A stretch of DNA of 64,000 nt from Dendrobium chrysotoxum (Eukaryota > Streptophyta > Magnoliopsida > Asparagales > Orchidaceae). Both the position numbers and the translations under genes were made by a program. Under the pieces are notes generated by a model. It saw only the letters and a list, made by a program, of their open reading frames with translations. It ran no database searches and was not told the origin of the DNA. This document shows, piece by piece, positions 1 through 11,733 of this stretch (its first letter is position 1; the number at the start of each line of letters is the position of its first letter). The stretch spans positions 68,250,573 through 68,314,572 of the forward strand of contig CM034305.1 in the NCBI GenBank assembly GCA_019925795.1. The letters run 5' to 3'.

Positions 1-339
1 GCTTTAGATTTTTTTTTTAATTTTCAATTTTTAGTTGATTAATTTTGAAAAATTTTAAGTTAATTAATTAGAATTTAGATTTTCTGTTCCTGTTTTGTCT
101 TATTTTTTTTATTAAGTTACAATTTAATTGATTTAAGTTTAACTATTTATTTAATTGGGCCATCAATTAATTAATCATTTGATTTTGTTTAATCGGATTA
201 TTAGATTTGTCGATTAGTGATTTAGTTGGTTAATCAAATGGTAGGTTTACATTATTATTGAATTAAATTGCTCAATTGAATGTTCTCCACTTTTCCAAAA
301 GTTTGCATAAGTCAACATATTTGAAAAAATTTCGTCAAC

Positions 340-2100
340 CTTCTGGTGTCCCCTACCAGGCGTCGGGAGGTAAGGGAGGGTACTTGCCCTTTTAATCCAC
401 CCGTCGGAAAGATAATCGACGGACGAGGGCTTCGGGACGTTATCGGGTCCCAGAATATGTCTTCGAGTCCTCTAATTGCTGACGGCGATGCCTCTGATTG
501 TTGTATACATGATATGTATCGTTTATATTTTTAAAAATAATAATAATATGTAATAGTAATGACTAACTAATTACTATTAATAACCCTTCTTCTCCCCTCT
601 GTTTTATTTACTGTTTCAAGAAAAGCAAAATAGCAGAAGTAGGATAGAGGCGGACATAGGAGAACTCGGAATAAGCCTTGGTTCCGTTCGGGCTTGCAGA
701 GGGAGGTGAGGGTCGGCGGCGACTGATTTGGGCCGATTTCGGGTTGTGCTTTTGACAAAGTGGTCTATGTCTTCTTTCCTTGTTGCAGGCTTGGTTTTGT
801 TCATGTAGAGGAGCCGAAGTAGCAACTGAGGGGATCAGGCCTTATCCGATCGGGTTGTTTCATGTGCGGAAGTAGAGGCCCAATCAATGACGACAGCGCT
901 CATGTGTGGAACAGCGCTGAGCCTGAGTCGAACCACCGTTCACGGAAGGAAGTCTGGCGGAGAAGGGAATCAGGTTTTGCTCTTCTGCAAGTAATGAGCA
1001 ACATAAACCAAAGCCGATTGGAGGCCGATCGGAGACGACGAGGTCGGGTAGGAGGATTGATCTCACTTTCTTTTGCGAATCTAACTTAACTTCAAGAATT
1101 CTCCAATCCAAAAAATTGAACACCGAAAGCACCAATTCCCAAAATTTAATTCGCGTCCTCTCTATCATTCTTTCCTTGCCCCTTTATGTGAATTGAATTA
1201 GTAGTTTCAACAACCATGGATTGCTAACATGGGAATGTGGCCCCAACGTGGGGAAGACAGTTAGATTTCATCATAATTATATGCCTTGTTTGCTTGAGTG
1301 ATTTATTAATACCCTTGCTTTCAACGGTGCTTGATTTAATTAACTCAAAAAACACAACTGGTACTGTCACTTTTGTATTTGATTAACAAAATATCAAAGT
1401 TTCAATAACAGAATTGATTAAAATTACTGAAATTTTAAAACAGTGCTTTCATGTAAGAATTTTCCGTTATGAATTTATGTGTCAAGCACACAGCTTCCGG
1501 TAGAGGGTAGTCTTTAGCTCCCATGCCATTTTTCTTTTTATATCTGATATCTCTAATGCTTGTATATGTAAGTTATATTTCACGCCACTTCCTTTATTGT
1601 GGATTTTATGACAGCAGCTCTTACAAAAAGGTATTTTCCAACCATGATAGCCTTAATGAAAGACAATAATTAATTATCCGTTAATTGAATTATAGCTTGA
1701 CTTTGGAGTTTTTTTTAATCAATCAATTAATATATCATTTAATTAATTGAGCAATCCAAAATTTCCAAAAATCCACACAAGTCCAGAGTTTTTTGAGAAA
1801 ATTTTGGTAGCCTCCCGACGTCCCCTCCCCGACGCCGGGAGGTAAGGGAGGGCACTTGCCCTTTTGGCTTGACTCGGCCGGAATAAATCGACGGCGAGGA
1901 GTTTGGGAGAGCGAATCTATCCCAACAATGATCTTCAAGTCTTCAATTGCTGATTGTGAAGATTGGTTGTTGATGGTCGCCGATTGTGATGCCTTTCACT
2001 TTGAAGATTACAAGCATTTGATTGATGATCATTTCTTATTGTTAATAATAGTTATATTAATTGTAATTATTATTAACAGTAATATTATATTAAAATTATA
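340..2100. repeat. direct repeat pair, about 1.45 kb apart
   Basis: About 340-540 and 1795-2100 share a diverged block: a ggtaagggagggnacttgcc core, then ttcaagtct/ttcgagtcc, attgctga, cggcgatgcc/tgtgatgcc, then an ATT/AAT-rich tail. The flanking AT-rich sequence is also similar. GC-richer stretches follow each copy (about 620-1070 and 2250-2600). No coding sequence is recognised. The pair could be old LTRs of a short nonautonomous element or a segmental duplication. Confidence 0.5.
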
Positions 2101-2139
2101 GCTAATGCTAGCAATTGACTGTAGCCCTCCTCCTCTGTA

Positions 2140-3860
2140 TTTGCTGTTTGTTTAAATGGCTCTCGCTCAAATGGCGGAATGAATACTTGCTTGTACAAAT
2201 GAGGTGGATCAAGCGGTTAAGGCTATGAGATCATATTATTGTTCACCTGAAGGAGAATGGAGAGAGGAAGTAGATTTGTGAGGCTCGTTCGCACGCAAGA
2301 GGGGCAGTCGAAGGTGCCAGGCGAAGACAAGTTTGGCTCTGGGCTTGATCGGCCTGAGTTCGTATGAAGGAGGCCAGCCGAAGGCAGAGTGCCGCTCTTG
2401 GTTCGCTTAGGTGAAGCTGGACTCGGTACAAGAGGCGGACATCGAACTGGGCTTGCGAGTCTGTAGGCAGAGGTCGGCCTCGCTGGTGAGAAATCGGAGC
2501 AGAGGAGGCGTGTGGGAGACGAAGCCGAACAGTGGTCTTTGTCTTCTTCGCTTGCGAGGTCGGACTAGAAGTGTTGCAGAGAAGATCGACGGTTGAGGGA
2601 GGTGCTGAATGCCAGAAAAAGAATAGAAAAATAGAGAAACTCCCACCTCTTTTTAATTTTTCAACTCCTAAAACCCTCCCCATTTGTCTTCTTCTTTCAT
2701 TTATTTTATTCCGAATTGAGCGAGCAGATTGTAAGTGACAATCATGGCCACGTCCTATTCGTGGGCAGTTACAATGCAATACCGATTTTGCTCTGCTTGC
2801 ATAGACTTCTTTGCATGAATTGCCTTTATTTGTAATTATACATTAAACTGCTCATATCGACCATTACCCTCGTGAACAGTTTTGTATGATTTATTGTATA
2901 AATGAAATCATTTCGTCATCATTTTCATTCATCATTTTTTTTGTTATGAGTTAGGCAATAGAGTATAAACCACAACTTAGATTAAACAATTCAGCCCAAA
3001 TTCCACTTATCGTTTGCTTGCAAGAATACATATTCAAGACTATCATCTAATAATTCGTGCCAATATTCCTGTCAAGCTGGCATGTTGAATAAATAACATA
3101 GCATAGAGAGACTCCATCTAATGCTTTCAAAAGAAGGCAGAAATGCATCCATTTGAAAAGGTAGTGGTTTGTTGATTGAATTAGATATACAAGCCAAGGG
3201 CAAGCTTGCACTGCCAAGCTTTTGAAATGCTAATGACTTGACCATCTTGATTGTCATTATAATTCAGAGAACATAGAATTTGACCATGTTGCTCTGAGTA
3301 TAAAATAGCTTAGCTGGCACATTTGAAGAGAATCTCACATGGAAACCCTGTGCAGGCATTTAGTCATTTTTGTAGAAAACATGCACAATAAACTTAGACC
3401 AATTTTATTAGTTTGCAGGATAACTAATTTATGAATCACTTAGTTTCAAGATCACAACTTTGCAAACATTTTTTTTAATAAGTTCATGCATAGAAATCTT
3501 GCTGAAACTCTGAAAATTTATCTTTTGCGATCATTTCATTTCTAGTCTCTCGATCTTTTGCGGTTAGAGAATGCTTTAGCCGTCATGTTGCATATATATG
3601 TTCTAATCAGTTACTCGTATGTTACTTGCACTTATTGACTTGATATATATAAGTTTGAAAGAATTGACAGTCATTATTGGACGAATAAATCTTTGCAGCA
3701 ACTAAATTCTTATTATTTGCTGTCGTTCATAGCTATATTGCATTTATCGTACAATTATTTTGCAAATTGGCAGACATCTGTTGGTCATCAAATGAGTTCC
3801 ATGTTGCAATTGTGTGCATGAATTGCATCATTCATTTAATCAATTATTTATATTTCAACA
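2140..3860. other. intergenic sequence without recognisable gene
   Basis: The longest open frame (minus, 2243-2779, 178 aa) has biased composition over GC-rich low-complexity DNA and no recognisable domain. From 2800 to 3860 the sequence is AT-rich and I see no feature in it. Confidence 0.5.
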
Positions 3861-3965
3861 GATGGGTAACCTCTTGGGAAGTTATACTTAAGGATAAAAT
3901 TGTCAGGCCCTTACGCCAAAGTGAATAATATCTCGATAGTTAAGAGTTTGTTTATTACATATAAT
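3860..3965 (+). mobile_element. fragment of a 5S-like TRIM LTR
   Basis: Matches the 3' half of the LTR at 4305-4526: gatgggtaacctcttgggaa, gcccttacgccaaa, and aatatctcgatagttaagag. The first motif resembles the C box of plant 5S rRNA. This copy ends near 3965, where minus-strand gypsy sequence begins. Confidence 0.6.
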
Positions 3966-3969
3966 CCTT

Positions 3970-4300
3970 GGCAAGTTTTCAAAATCATTTTCTATTCGTC
4001 ATATGGTTAAACACCAATCTTTTGATACCTACTATATTGGTCAATATCGAAAAAATTTAGACATAGAAGTTTGTCTAGCAGATCCTCCATTATTGGTACA
4101 GGAAATCAAAATTTAGTTGTGATTTTGTTAATAAATTTGATGTCTATACACATTCACCAACTCCCGTCTTTCTTAGGAACAATTAAGTCTGGAATGGCAC
4201 ATGAGCTCAAACTACGCTGAATGAACTATTTGGACTGTAACTCATTTACTAATTCTTTTAAAAATGTGTGCTCTGTTGGACTCATTGTATAATGAGGTAG
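3970..4300 (-). mobile_element. Ty3/gypsy reverse transcriptase relic
   Basis: On the minus strand, conceptual translation with several stops gives MSPTEHTFLKELVNELQSK, CAIPDLIVPKKDGSW, and MEDLLDKL...FDID, the opening blocks of a gypsy RT. The wording resembles Tat/Athila-type elements and differs from the gypsy relic at 6.3-9.2 kb, so it is probably a separate insertion. Confidence 0.7.
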
Positions 4301-4304
4301 GTTT

Positions 4305-4845
4305 TGTGAAACCCGTTAAGTGAAAAGATGTTAAACTCTTAAACATCGAGATATCTTTTGGTGTAATTGTTAGAGTTTCACTAAGAAATTTTATAGTTAA
4401 GCATGCTTATCTCGGAGAAATTATGAGATGGGTAACCTCCTGAGAAGTTACACTAATATGATAAATTTGTGAAGCCCTTAGGCCAAATCAAATAATATCT
4501 CGATAGTTAAGAGTTTAACTATTACAAATGGTATTGAGCAATACACTAGCCGGAATATGAGAACTAAGTGTCATATAAGATAAAACGTTACGCCATTGGA
4601 GCAACCTTTTGAATCATGTATGGGATAAAGTGCTACGTGGTAGGAGTTACCACTTGAACTTGTAAGGGCGACCTCTAGAATCTTATCTGCTTGGTGGATG
4701 ATTCTAAGATAAAGATACTGATGAGGACATCAGTTACTTAAGTGGGAGAGATTGTGAAACCCCTTAAGTAAAAAGAAGTTAAACTCTTAAACATCGATAT
4801 GCCTTTTGGTGTAATTGTTAAAATTTTATTAAAAAATTTGAATGC
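4305..4845 (+). mobile_element. TRIM retrotransposon with 5S rRNA-like LTR (Cassandra-like)
   Basis: 5' LTR 4305-4526 (222 bp) begins TGTGAAACCC and ends ATTACA. A degenerate initiator-tRNA-Met primer site, tggtattgagca, starts at 4529. The internal region is about 225 bp, noncoding, and ends in a hairpin (CTGATG-agga-CATCAG) and a polypurine tract agtgggagaga. The 3' LTR starts at 4753 with TGTGAAACCCCTTAAG and is recognisable for about 90 bp. LTR bases 4395-4450 resemble the 3' half of plant 5S rRNA (agttaagcatgctt, gatgggtaacctcctgagaa), the hallmark of Cassandra TRIMs. The element has no coding capacity and depended on other retrotransposons. Confidence 0.75.
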
Positions 4846-4949
4846 ATTTAAATAAATACTAAAACTAATTAAATTATGATCAAACATTCATATTGATTAT
4901 TAGAATGGCTCTCAAGCCTAAATTTTCATATATATATAATCATAATCTT

Positions 4950-5170
4950 AATCCTGCCTCGGCATCCCATTGACTCTGGCATATCACATGTTATATCAGA
5001 ATCCCACCTTTGTATCCCACTGACTCCTGTATATCACATGTTATATCAGAATCCCACCTCGACACCCTATTGATTTTGACATAATAGAATCCCACCTCAG
5101 TCGCCCACGCATAATAGAATATCAATAGGTCGCCCACTGCCTGGCATAATAGAATATCACCTCAGTTATC
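4950..5170. repeat. minisatellite, 50-bp units decaying to about 38 bp
   Basis: Two near-perfect 50-bp units contain catatcacatgttatatcag followed by aatcccacct. Shorter variants keep cataatagaatnnca and a ccca(c/t)tgac motif. The array lies between the TRIM and the gypsy relic and may be part of the latter's LTR. Confidence 0.7.
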
Positions 5171-6227
5171 CATTGACAACGGCATAATATCACATCATAT
5201 TTCTTGATGAATTTTATTAATTAAAGTATAATTAGACTAAATTCAGATATTTCTAAAATGTATTAACGGTAGACAATAAAAATATTATTGAGTAAAAATT
5301 CATTATTTTAAATATATGTCCAAATTATCAGAGATTGTATAAAAAATCATTCCGAAGTTTTAATTGAACTAAAACACTATTTTTAGATGTCAAAATAAAA
5401 TTTTAAATAGATAAAAATCATTATTTTTTTCAAAGTCACACAGCAAAAAAATTTAGAATATACTCAAAATATTTATGATCTCAATCTCTATAAAATATAA
5501 AAAGTTATGCGATAAAAGTTTTACTAAAACTTCAAAATATTCTTTTTTTGTAACGAAAATAAAAATATGATCAGAAAATTCTCAAAAATATCAAATTATT
5601 GAAAACCGAAGTAGACATAACGTAACCTATCTTGAGACAAACAAATTTCTCAACTGGGCTGTTGAACAAAAACAGCTCTACAATCACCAAACCCTAGCTT
5701 TTCTTTTTCGCTCTCCTCTTATTTCTCTTTTTTCCAATTTTTTTCTCCTTTAAACAAATGAAACGAATAAAAGGAAATCAAATGGCTTTAATACCTTAAG
5801 TGAGTTTAGATATTTATTTACAATAATAAAATATATAAATTTATTAAAGGTAAATATTAATTAGCTAAAAATATTAATTTTTAATAATAAAATATGTAAT
5901 ATATATTATGGGCAAGATAATAATGATGTCATTTAAATGAAAATATCATATAAATGCCTTTATATCTTCAAATTCAGAGATCAAAAATTATGAAAAAGTA
6001 TTTAAAAGTTAGCTAAGCATGTCTAAAATGCTCAGGTGAAATCAGTTTGTAAAACGAACTCTTAATGATCTAAAAAATCCCACTTGTATCGATATATGTC
6101 AATTTTTTAAAAAATTGTACCAATGTCAAAAAATTATAGAAAAATTAATTAAAAAGTACAATAATATCTATGTCATAACAAAGAAAGTTTATTATTTGGA
6201 TTTATAATGACTCATAAATAAAATTTT

Positions 6228-6232
<5 letters not shown>

Positions 6233-6272
<40 letters not shown>
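6233..6272. repeat. (TA)n microsatellite
   Basis: About 20 uninterrupted TA units, just left of the 3' end of the minus-strand gypsy relic. Confidence 0.95.
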
Positions 6273-6276
<4 letters not shown>

Positions 6277-6279
6277 AGA

Positions 6280-9245
6280 ATTATAACAATCCACCCACCT
6301 AAAAAAATATCATGGACATTCCCAAACTAAAATAAGTCAAAATAAATTTGGATACCGCTGTCTCATCTCACATTCCTTCTCCCAAGTAACCTTTTTGGCA
6401 GTCCTGTGATTTCACCACACCTTGACCATCAGAATTTATTTGCTCCTCAATTTTCTGATATCATATGTCAAAATCCTATCTGGCTCTTCTCTATAGTGCA
6501 AGTTTAGATAAATCTTAATATCATCAGCAGATAATCTCTTTGTAAAATTAAATACTAACTTCCTTAGAGAAGATACATAAAATATATTATGTAAATCTCA
6601 CATATGATTTGACAATAATAACCTATAAGTAGAACCACCAATCATCGTAATAACCTCAAAAGGTCCAATGTACCTTGGAATTAGCTTACTGGTTCTTCCA
6701 AATCTGCTGACACCTTTTATTGGGCTGACTTTGATATAAATAAAATCACCAATATGAAATTCCAACAGTCTATATTTCTGATCATAATACTTCTTTTTTC
6801 TATCATGTACAGCTCTTAATTTTTCTCTGATCATATAAATATTTACTGTAGTGTCATCTATAAAAGCCGATCCATTCACCTATCTATCACCCACCTCTTT
6901 CAAAGTCAAAGGGATTCTGCACTTCCTACCATACAGGGTTTCATAAGGAGCAATTCCTATATTGGACTAAAAAATGTTATTGTACGTAAATTCTATAAGA
7001 AAAATATTATTCTCTCAACTACTACCAAAGCCTAGAACATAGAGTCTCAAAAGATTCTACAGCACCTGAATAGTCTTTTAGACTGTCTGTCTTACTACAG
7101 ATAGAAAGTCAAAGAAGTGTAATTTTATACTCAGTCCTTGCTGAATACCTCTACACAACCTATAGGTAAATTAACCGTCACGATCAGATACAATCACCTT
7201 TAGCACACACTATATATATATGTGTGCGCGCGCGCTCGCACATGCTAACTAGTGATTAACCGAATCAGTTTGTCAGATTGAAATGAAATGCATTGACTTC
7301 GTAAGTCGATCGACAACAACCCATATAGCATCACGCCCTTATCTCGATGTAGAAAAACCTATAACAAAGTCCATCATCATCTCTTCCCACTTTCACTCTA
7401 GTAACAGATCACCTGGTCGCTGATGCTCTGCTTTCACTAACGGACATGCCTCACACTTTGACACAAACTTTGTTGCATCCTTCTTTAATCCAGGCCACCA
7501 TAGCATTCCTTTCAAATCTCTATACATCGTGTTTCTTCTTGGATAAATATTATAGCTTGAATAATGTGCATCATGCAGAATCTCAGCTCTCCGATCACCA
7601 ACTAATGGAATCCATAATCTACCTTTGCAAAAAAATGACATCAGAATCAGATAGAGAGAGTTCAGGTCTCTTACCATCCATAATCTGATCATTCAATTTT
7701 ATATACTTTGTATATGAATTTTGAGCTTCTTGAATTATTTCTTGTAGAGTAGGGTGAATAATCATTTAAGTTAACAAATTTGAATTTATATCAACTAATA
7801 GTATCTCTATCTCCAGCTTCTCCAATCTTGAATAAAGAAGCCTATAGAAGTAAGCGATGAAAGATAAGTACTTGATGATCACGTCCTACTCAAAGCATTT
7901 ACTATCACATTTATCTTACCAAGCTGATACTAAATAAATAGATCATAATTCTTGATTAACTTAAGCCATCTCCTATGCTGCAAATTCAGATCCTTCTAAG
8001 TGAAGATGTACTTTAAATTTTGATGATTAGTAAAAATTTCACATTTGACTCCCTTATAAGTAGTGCCTCCAAATCTTTAGTGCAAATACCACAGCTGTTA
8101 ACTCAAGATTATGTGTCAGATAGTTTCTTATATGATTTAACTACTGAGATGCATATGTAACAACTTTATCATGCTGCATCAGCACACATCCCAATCCATT
8201 CAGTGAAGCATCATTGAAAATATGAAATTCATCCGTACTTAAAGGAATATGCAGAATCAGAGCAAAAGTTAAATGATCCTTCAACATCTGAAAACTCTCC
8301 TCATATTATGGAGTCCATATAAAAGGTACTAACTTTTGAGTTCATCTTGTAAATGGCGAAGAAATCCAAGAAAACCCCTGAATAAACTTATGATATTAAC
8401 AAGCCAAACCTAAGAAACTATAAACCTCAAAAACTATAGTAGGCCTTGGCCAATTAGAAACAACTTGAACCTTTTGAGGATCCACTGCATTACCTCCACT
8501 GCACACTACATGCCCCAGAAAAGAAAATATTTCTCAATTAGAACTCACACTTCAAGAATTTAGTAAACAATTGATGCTATAAAAACTCTAGAGTAGTCCT
8601 TAAGTGTGATGTATACTCCTTCTCATATCTGAAATAAATTAGAATTTTATTTATAAAGACGATCACAAACTGGTCCAAATATTTCCTTAAAATTCTATTT
8701 ATCAAATCCCTGAAGACCGTTGGGTATTAGTCAATTTAAATGGCATGCCTAAAAACTCATAATGCCCATATCTCGTGCTAAATATAGTCTTCACCACATC
8801 CTCCTCTCTTACCTTTAGTTGATGATAACCAGATCATAGATCGATATTAGAAAATACTGAACATCCAGCTAACTGATCAAACAAGTCATCAATCCTAAAC
8901 AAAGGATATTTATTTTTGATAGTGACTTTGTTCAGCTAGGATGAACGAATCCCCATGATTATACCATCCTTTTTCTTTACAAATAAAATATGTGCTCCCC
9001 ATGGGAAACACAAGGACAGATGAATTCCCTATCAACTAATTCTTGAAGCTCCTTAAATGTCATCCTATATGGAGCTTTTGAAATCATGGTAGTACCTGGA
9101 AAATATCTATACAAAACTCCACTTATGTTTGACGATAAAGTCACTAACTCCTCAAGGAAGACATCCAAAAATTCTTGAACCATATGAACACTACTTACAA
9201 ATGTATAAGAGATGTGAGGATCTCTAACTGATGCCAAAAAGACTG
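6280..9245 (-). mobile_element. decayed Ty3/gypsy (chromovirus-like) pol region
   Basis: Minus strand, read right to left: RT opening near 9237-8977 (VQEFLDVFLEELVTLSSN, then APYRM), RT core near 8900-8600, RNase H near 8250-7990 (conceptually FHIFNDASLNGLGCVLMQ), integrase zinc-binding domain at 7692-7393 (HDAHYSSYNIYPRRN...KCEACPLVKAEHQRPGDLL), and integrase C-terminus at 6879-6598 (GDFIYIKVSPIKGVSRFGRT then PRYIGPFEV). Many stops and frameshifts; gag and protease are missing. The right end abuts a fragment of another LTR family. A polypurine-like tract near 6300-6280 followed by TGTTATAA could mark the start of its 3' LTR, whose other end is unclear. Confidence 0.85.
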
Positions 9246-9255
9246 TACTACCTTT

Positions 9256-9548
9256 CGTCTCATCAAGTCGCTCGATTCGACTATAAGTATGTCATATTTG
9301 GATATCATTTGATTATCCAATTAATGCTTTGAAGCTTTCAAATAGCTTTGGTCCTTTGATTTGAGCTTATTTAGGCTCAAATTTAACCGAATTTGGTGTC
9401 ATTAGATTTGTCTTATCGAGATGTTTAATTTGATAATAAGCTTGCTGAAATCAAAGTTTGCATGACCCTGAATTTTAATTTGAAACTTTCCAATACACAT
9501 TTGTATCAAGAGTCGTGCTCAATCAAGATGATTTTTGATGACATATCA
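9256..9548 (-). mobile_element. truncated LTR, same family as 10495-11728
   Basis: 293 bp matching the U3 half of the LTRs at 10495-11728 and 40800-41881: catatttggatatcatttga, ttggtgtcat, and the terminal gacatatca (TGATATGTC on the minus strand). Truncated where it meets the gypsy RT relic, with opposite apparent nesting. Confidence 0.75.
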
Positions 9549-10489
9549 AAATTAATCATAAATAAACATTAATTTATTTAAGTTAATATTTTTAATTAAT
9601 TTATAGAGACTATTAAGATTGATTTAATTGTTATAATTAATGTATTTATCTCATTTGCTTAATTGATTATTATTAAATTCAAGTAATACATTTTTTATCA
9701 ACAATAATTATATTAAATAAATAATGCCTATGGTAAGATAATAACCAATTAATTATTAATTAGTAATTATAAACTAAATAAACAGCAAATTATTTATTTA
9801 ATAAAATTCTTAATTGTAATTTATTACTTTTAAGTTTCTATTTTTAATTAATTAACATTAGTTGTCATAATGAAACATTTAACTTATAAATTAATTAATA
9901 TAATCAAATTAAATTAGAAATTAATAATATTAATATATATTGTTATTAACTAATATTTATCTCATACCCTAATTCAGTAATTCCTGAAACCCTCCTCGCC
10001 GAACGCGAAGTGGCGCGGGAGCTTGCTGGCGGGAGTCAGCGACGGGACCGGCGGCTTCTGGAGGAGAAGAGGAGTTCGTGACCGGCTTGTTGGGGAAGAG
10101 ATTCCCCTCAGCGCGGATTTAAGTTAAATTGGGGGAATCCCCGTATTTCGCCAAGCCGGGATTAAAGGTAAAAGGCGGGAGAAGCGGGATGCAGGATTTG
10201 CTGTTCGTTTTGCCTGTTTGGCAAAATTTATGTTAAATATTGCTTAAATCATGCTCAAAATCTGCATTTTTTATTTCTGTTTGATTTGTTTTGAAAATTC
10301 TCTCTCTCACTCAAACGCATATCCGAAGGCTGAGGATTAAGTTAACATATACGTGGTTGAGGTTTAAATTAGCAATGCGCTTTTGTATACCGTCCTTTTG
10401 TTCAAAATTTGTTTTTTCGCTTGATATTTTTGTTGCATCGATAATAATTAAGATTTGATGTTAGGTCTTTTAGGTAATTGTTATTGTTG
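9549..10489. other. AT-rich spacer with a GC-rich block
   Basis: 9549-9980 is very AT-rich with no recognisable content. 9985-10200 is a GC-rich island without an open frame or known motif. It resembles in character the GC blocks at 32250-32780 and 39700-40140, but no alignment could be made by eye. Confidence 0.4.
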
Positions 10490-11733
10490 CGTCAGCATCT
10501 AAGCTTGTACGAAGATTCATCACACAAACAAATAAAGAAAGTAGGGTATAACATTCATAAAAAACACCAAGATTTTTATATGAAAAATCCTGAAAAGGGA
10601 AAAAATTACGGGGCCTGGCCCAGTTTGAATGAGTTCACTATTATTGATGGTTGATTATAATTAATATCCCTCCTTGGATGAGGGTGCTAGCTTAATGTAG
10701 CAAATACATATTGTATATAGCTCGTTACATGATAACTGTTCTTAAAAGAGTGTTAACACGTCTGTTTGGTCATTAGGACTGTATTCGGCAGGCGAAGGTG
10801 GTCGTAGAGACCATAGTCTACGGGCGATAGAGGCCAAAGGGAGCGTAGTGAACGAGGGACGGTGGTCAGAGTGATCGTAGTTGGTGGGTGACGGTGGTCG
10901 GAGGGACTGTATTCGACGGACGATGGTGGTTGGAAGGACCGTAGTCGGGCGATAGTGGTCGGAAGAACCGTAGTTGGGCAACGGTTGTTAGAAGGACTGT
11001 AGTATGCGGGAAACAGTAGTCAGAAGGAACGTAATCGGTGGGCGACGGTGGTCGGAAGGACCATAGTCGGCGGGCGACAATATTTGGGAGGAGATCCGAC
11101 GTTGGTAGCATCCGGGAAGAGTTCCGGCGATAGTTGGAGAACGGGCGGAAGTCTGGCCGCGATCGGGGTCGGGAAGATCTCTGGCATTGCAATGTTGGAT
11201 GGAGAGTGCAAAAGAGCTCTCAAGCCTTCTCTCCTCTTCCTCCCTTCACGTGAATAAGGGGCTATTTATAGTTTTTTGGGAGTGACATCCTCAGTAAATA
11301 TGGACAAGATCAAGGGCATGTTGATAATGTTTCATCGGACATATGTATTAGCTCCCTTGATCATAGAATGTTTATCAAGTATTTAAGTGCCTTAGAGATG
11401 TCAAAATTGAGTGATATTGGGCTCGTTGGATTCGTCTCGTCAAGCCGCTCGATTTGACTATAAGAATGTTATATTTGGATATCATTTGATCATCCAATTA
11501 ATGTTATGAAGCTTTTAAGCAAGCTTTGGACCTTTGATTTGGTCTCATTTGGGCTCGGATTGGACTGATTTTGGTGTCATCGAGTTCGTCTTCTTGAGAT
11601 GTTTAATTTGACTATAAGCTTGCTTAAATTGGAGTGTGGATGATCCTTAATTTAATTTCAGAAGTTTTCAATTTATATTTGCATCGAGATTGGTGCTCGA
11701 TCATGACGATTTTTTGGTGACATATCAGTTATA
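10490..11733 (-). mobile_element. solo LTR with perfect 5-bp target duplication
   Basis: LTR 10495-11728 (1234 bp), minus orientation, starts TGATATGTC and ends GCAACA. It is flanked by GTTAT on both sides (10490-10494, 11729-11733), so it is a solo LTR left by recombination. A perfect plant TATA box, CTATAAATAG on the minus strand, lies at 11271-11262. Downstream in the presumed transcript is a GC-rich minisatellite (about 11100-10775, units around ggtggtcggaaggaccgtag). Near the 3' end is a ttcaggatttttcatataaa-like block that pairs with the 41-kb copy. Confidence 0.88.

Noticed and set aside
2243..2779. 178-aa minus-strand ORF
   Set aside because: Low-complexity Ser/Arg/Leu composition over GC-rich repeat-like DNA. 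No domain, no splice-compatible partner and overlapping frames of equal length on both strands.
4716..4737. Possible hammerhead ribozyme (ctgatgag)
   Set aside because: The sequence is a simple hairpin CTGATG-agga-CATCAG. The required GAAA half of the core and the stem I/III cleavage site are absent.
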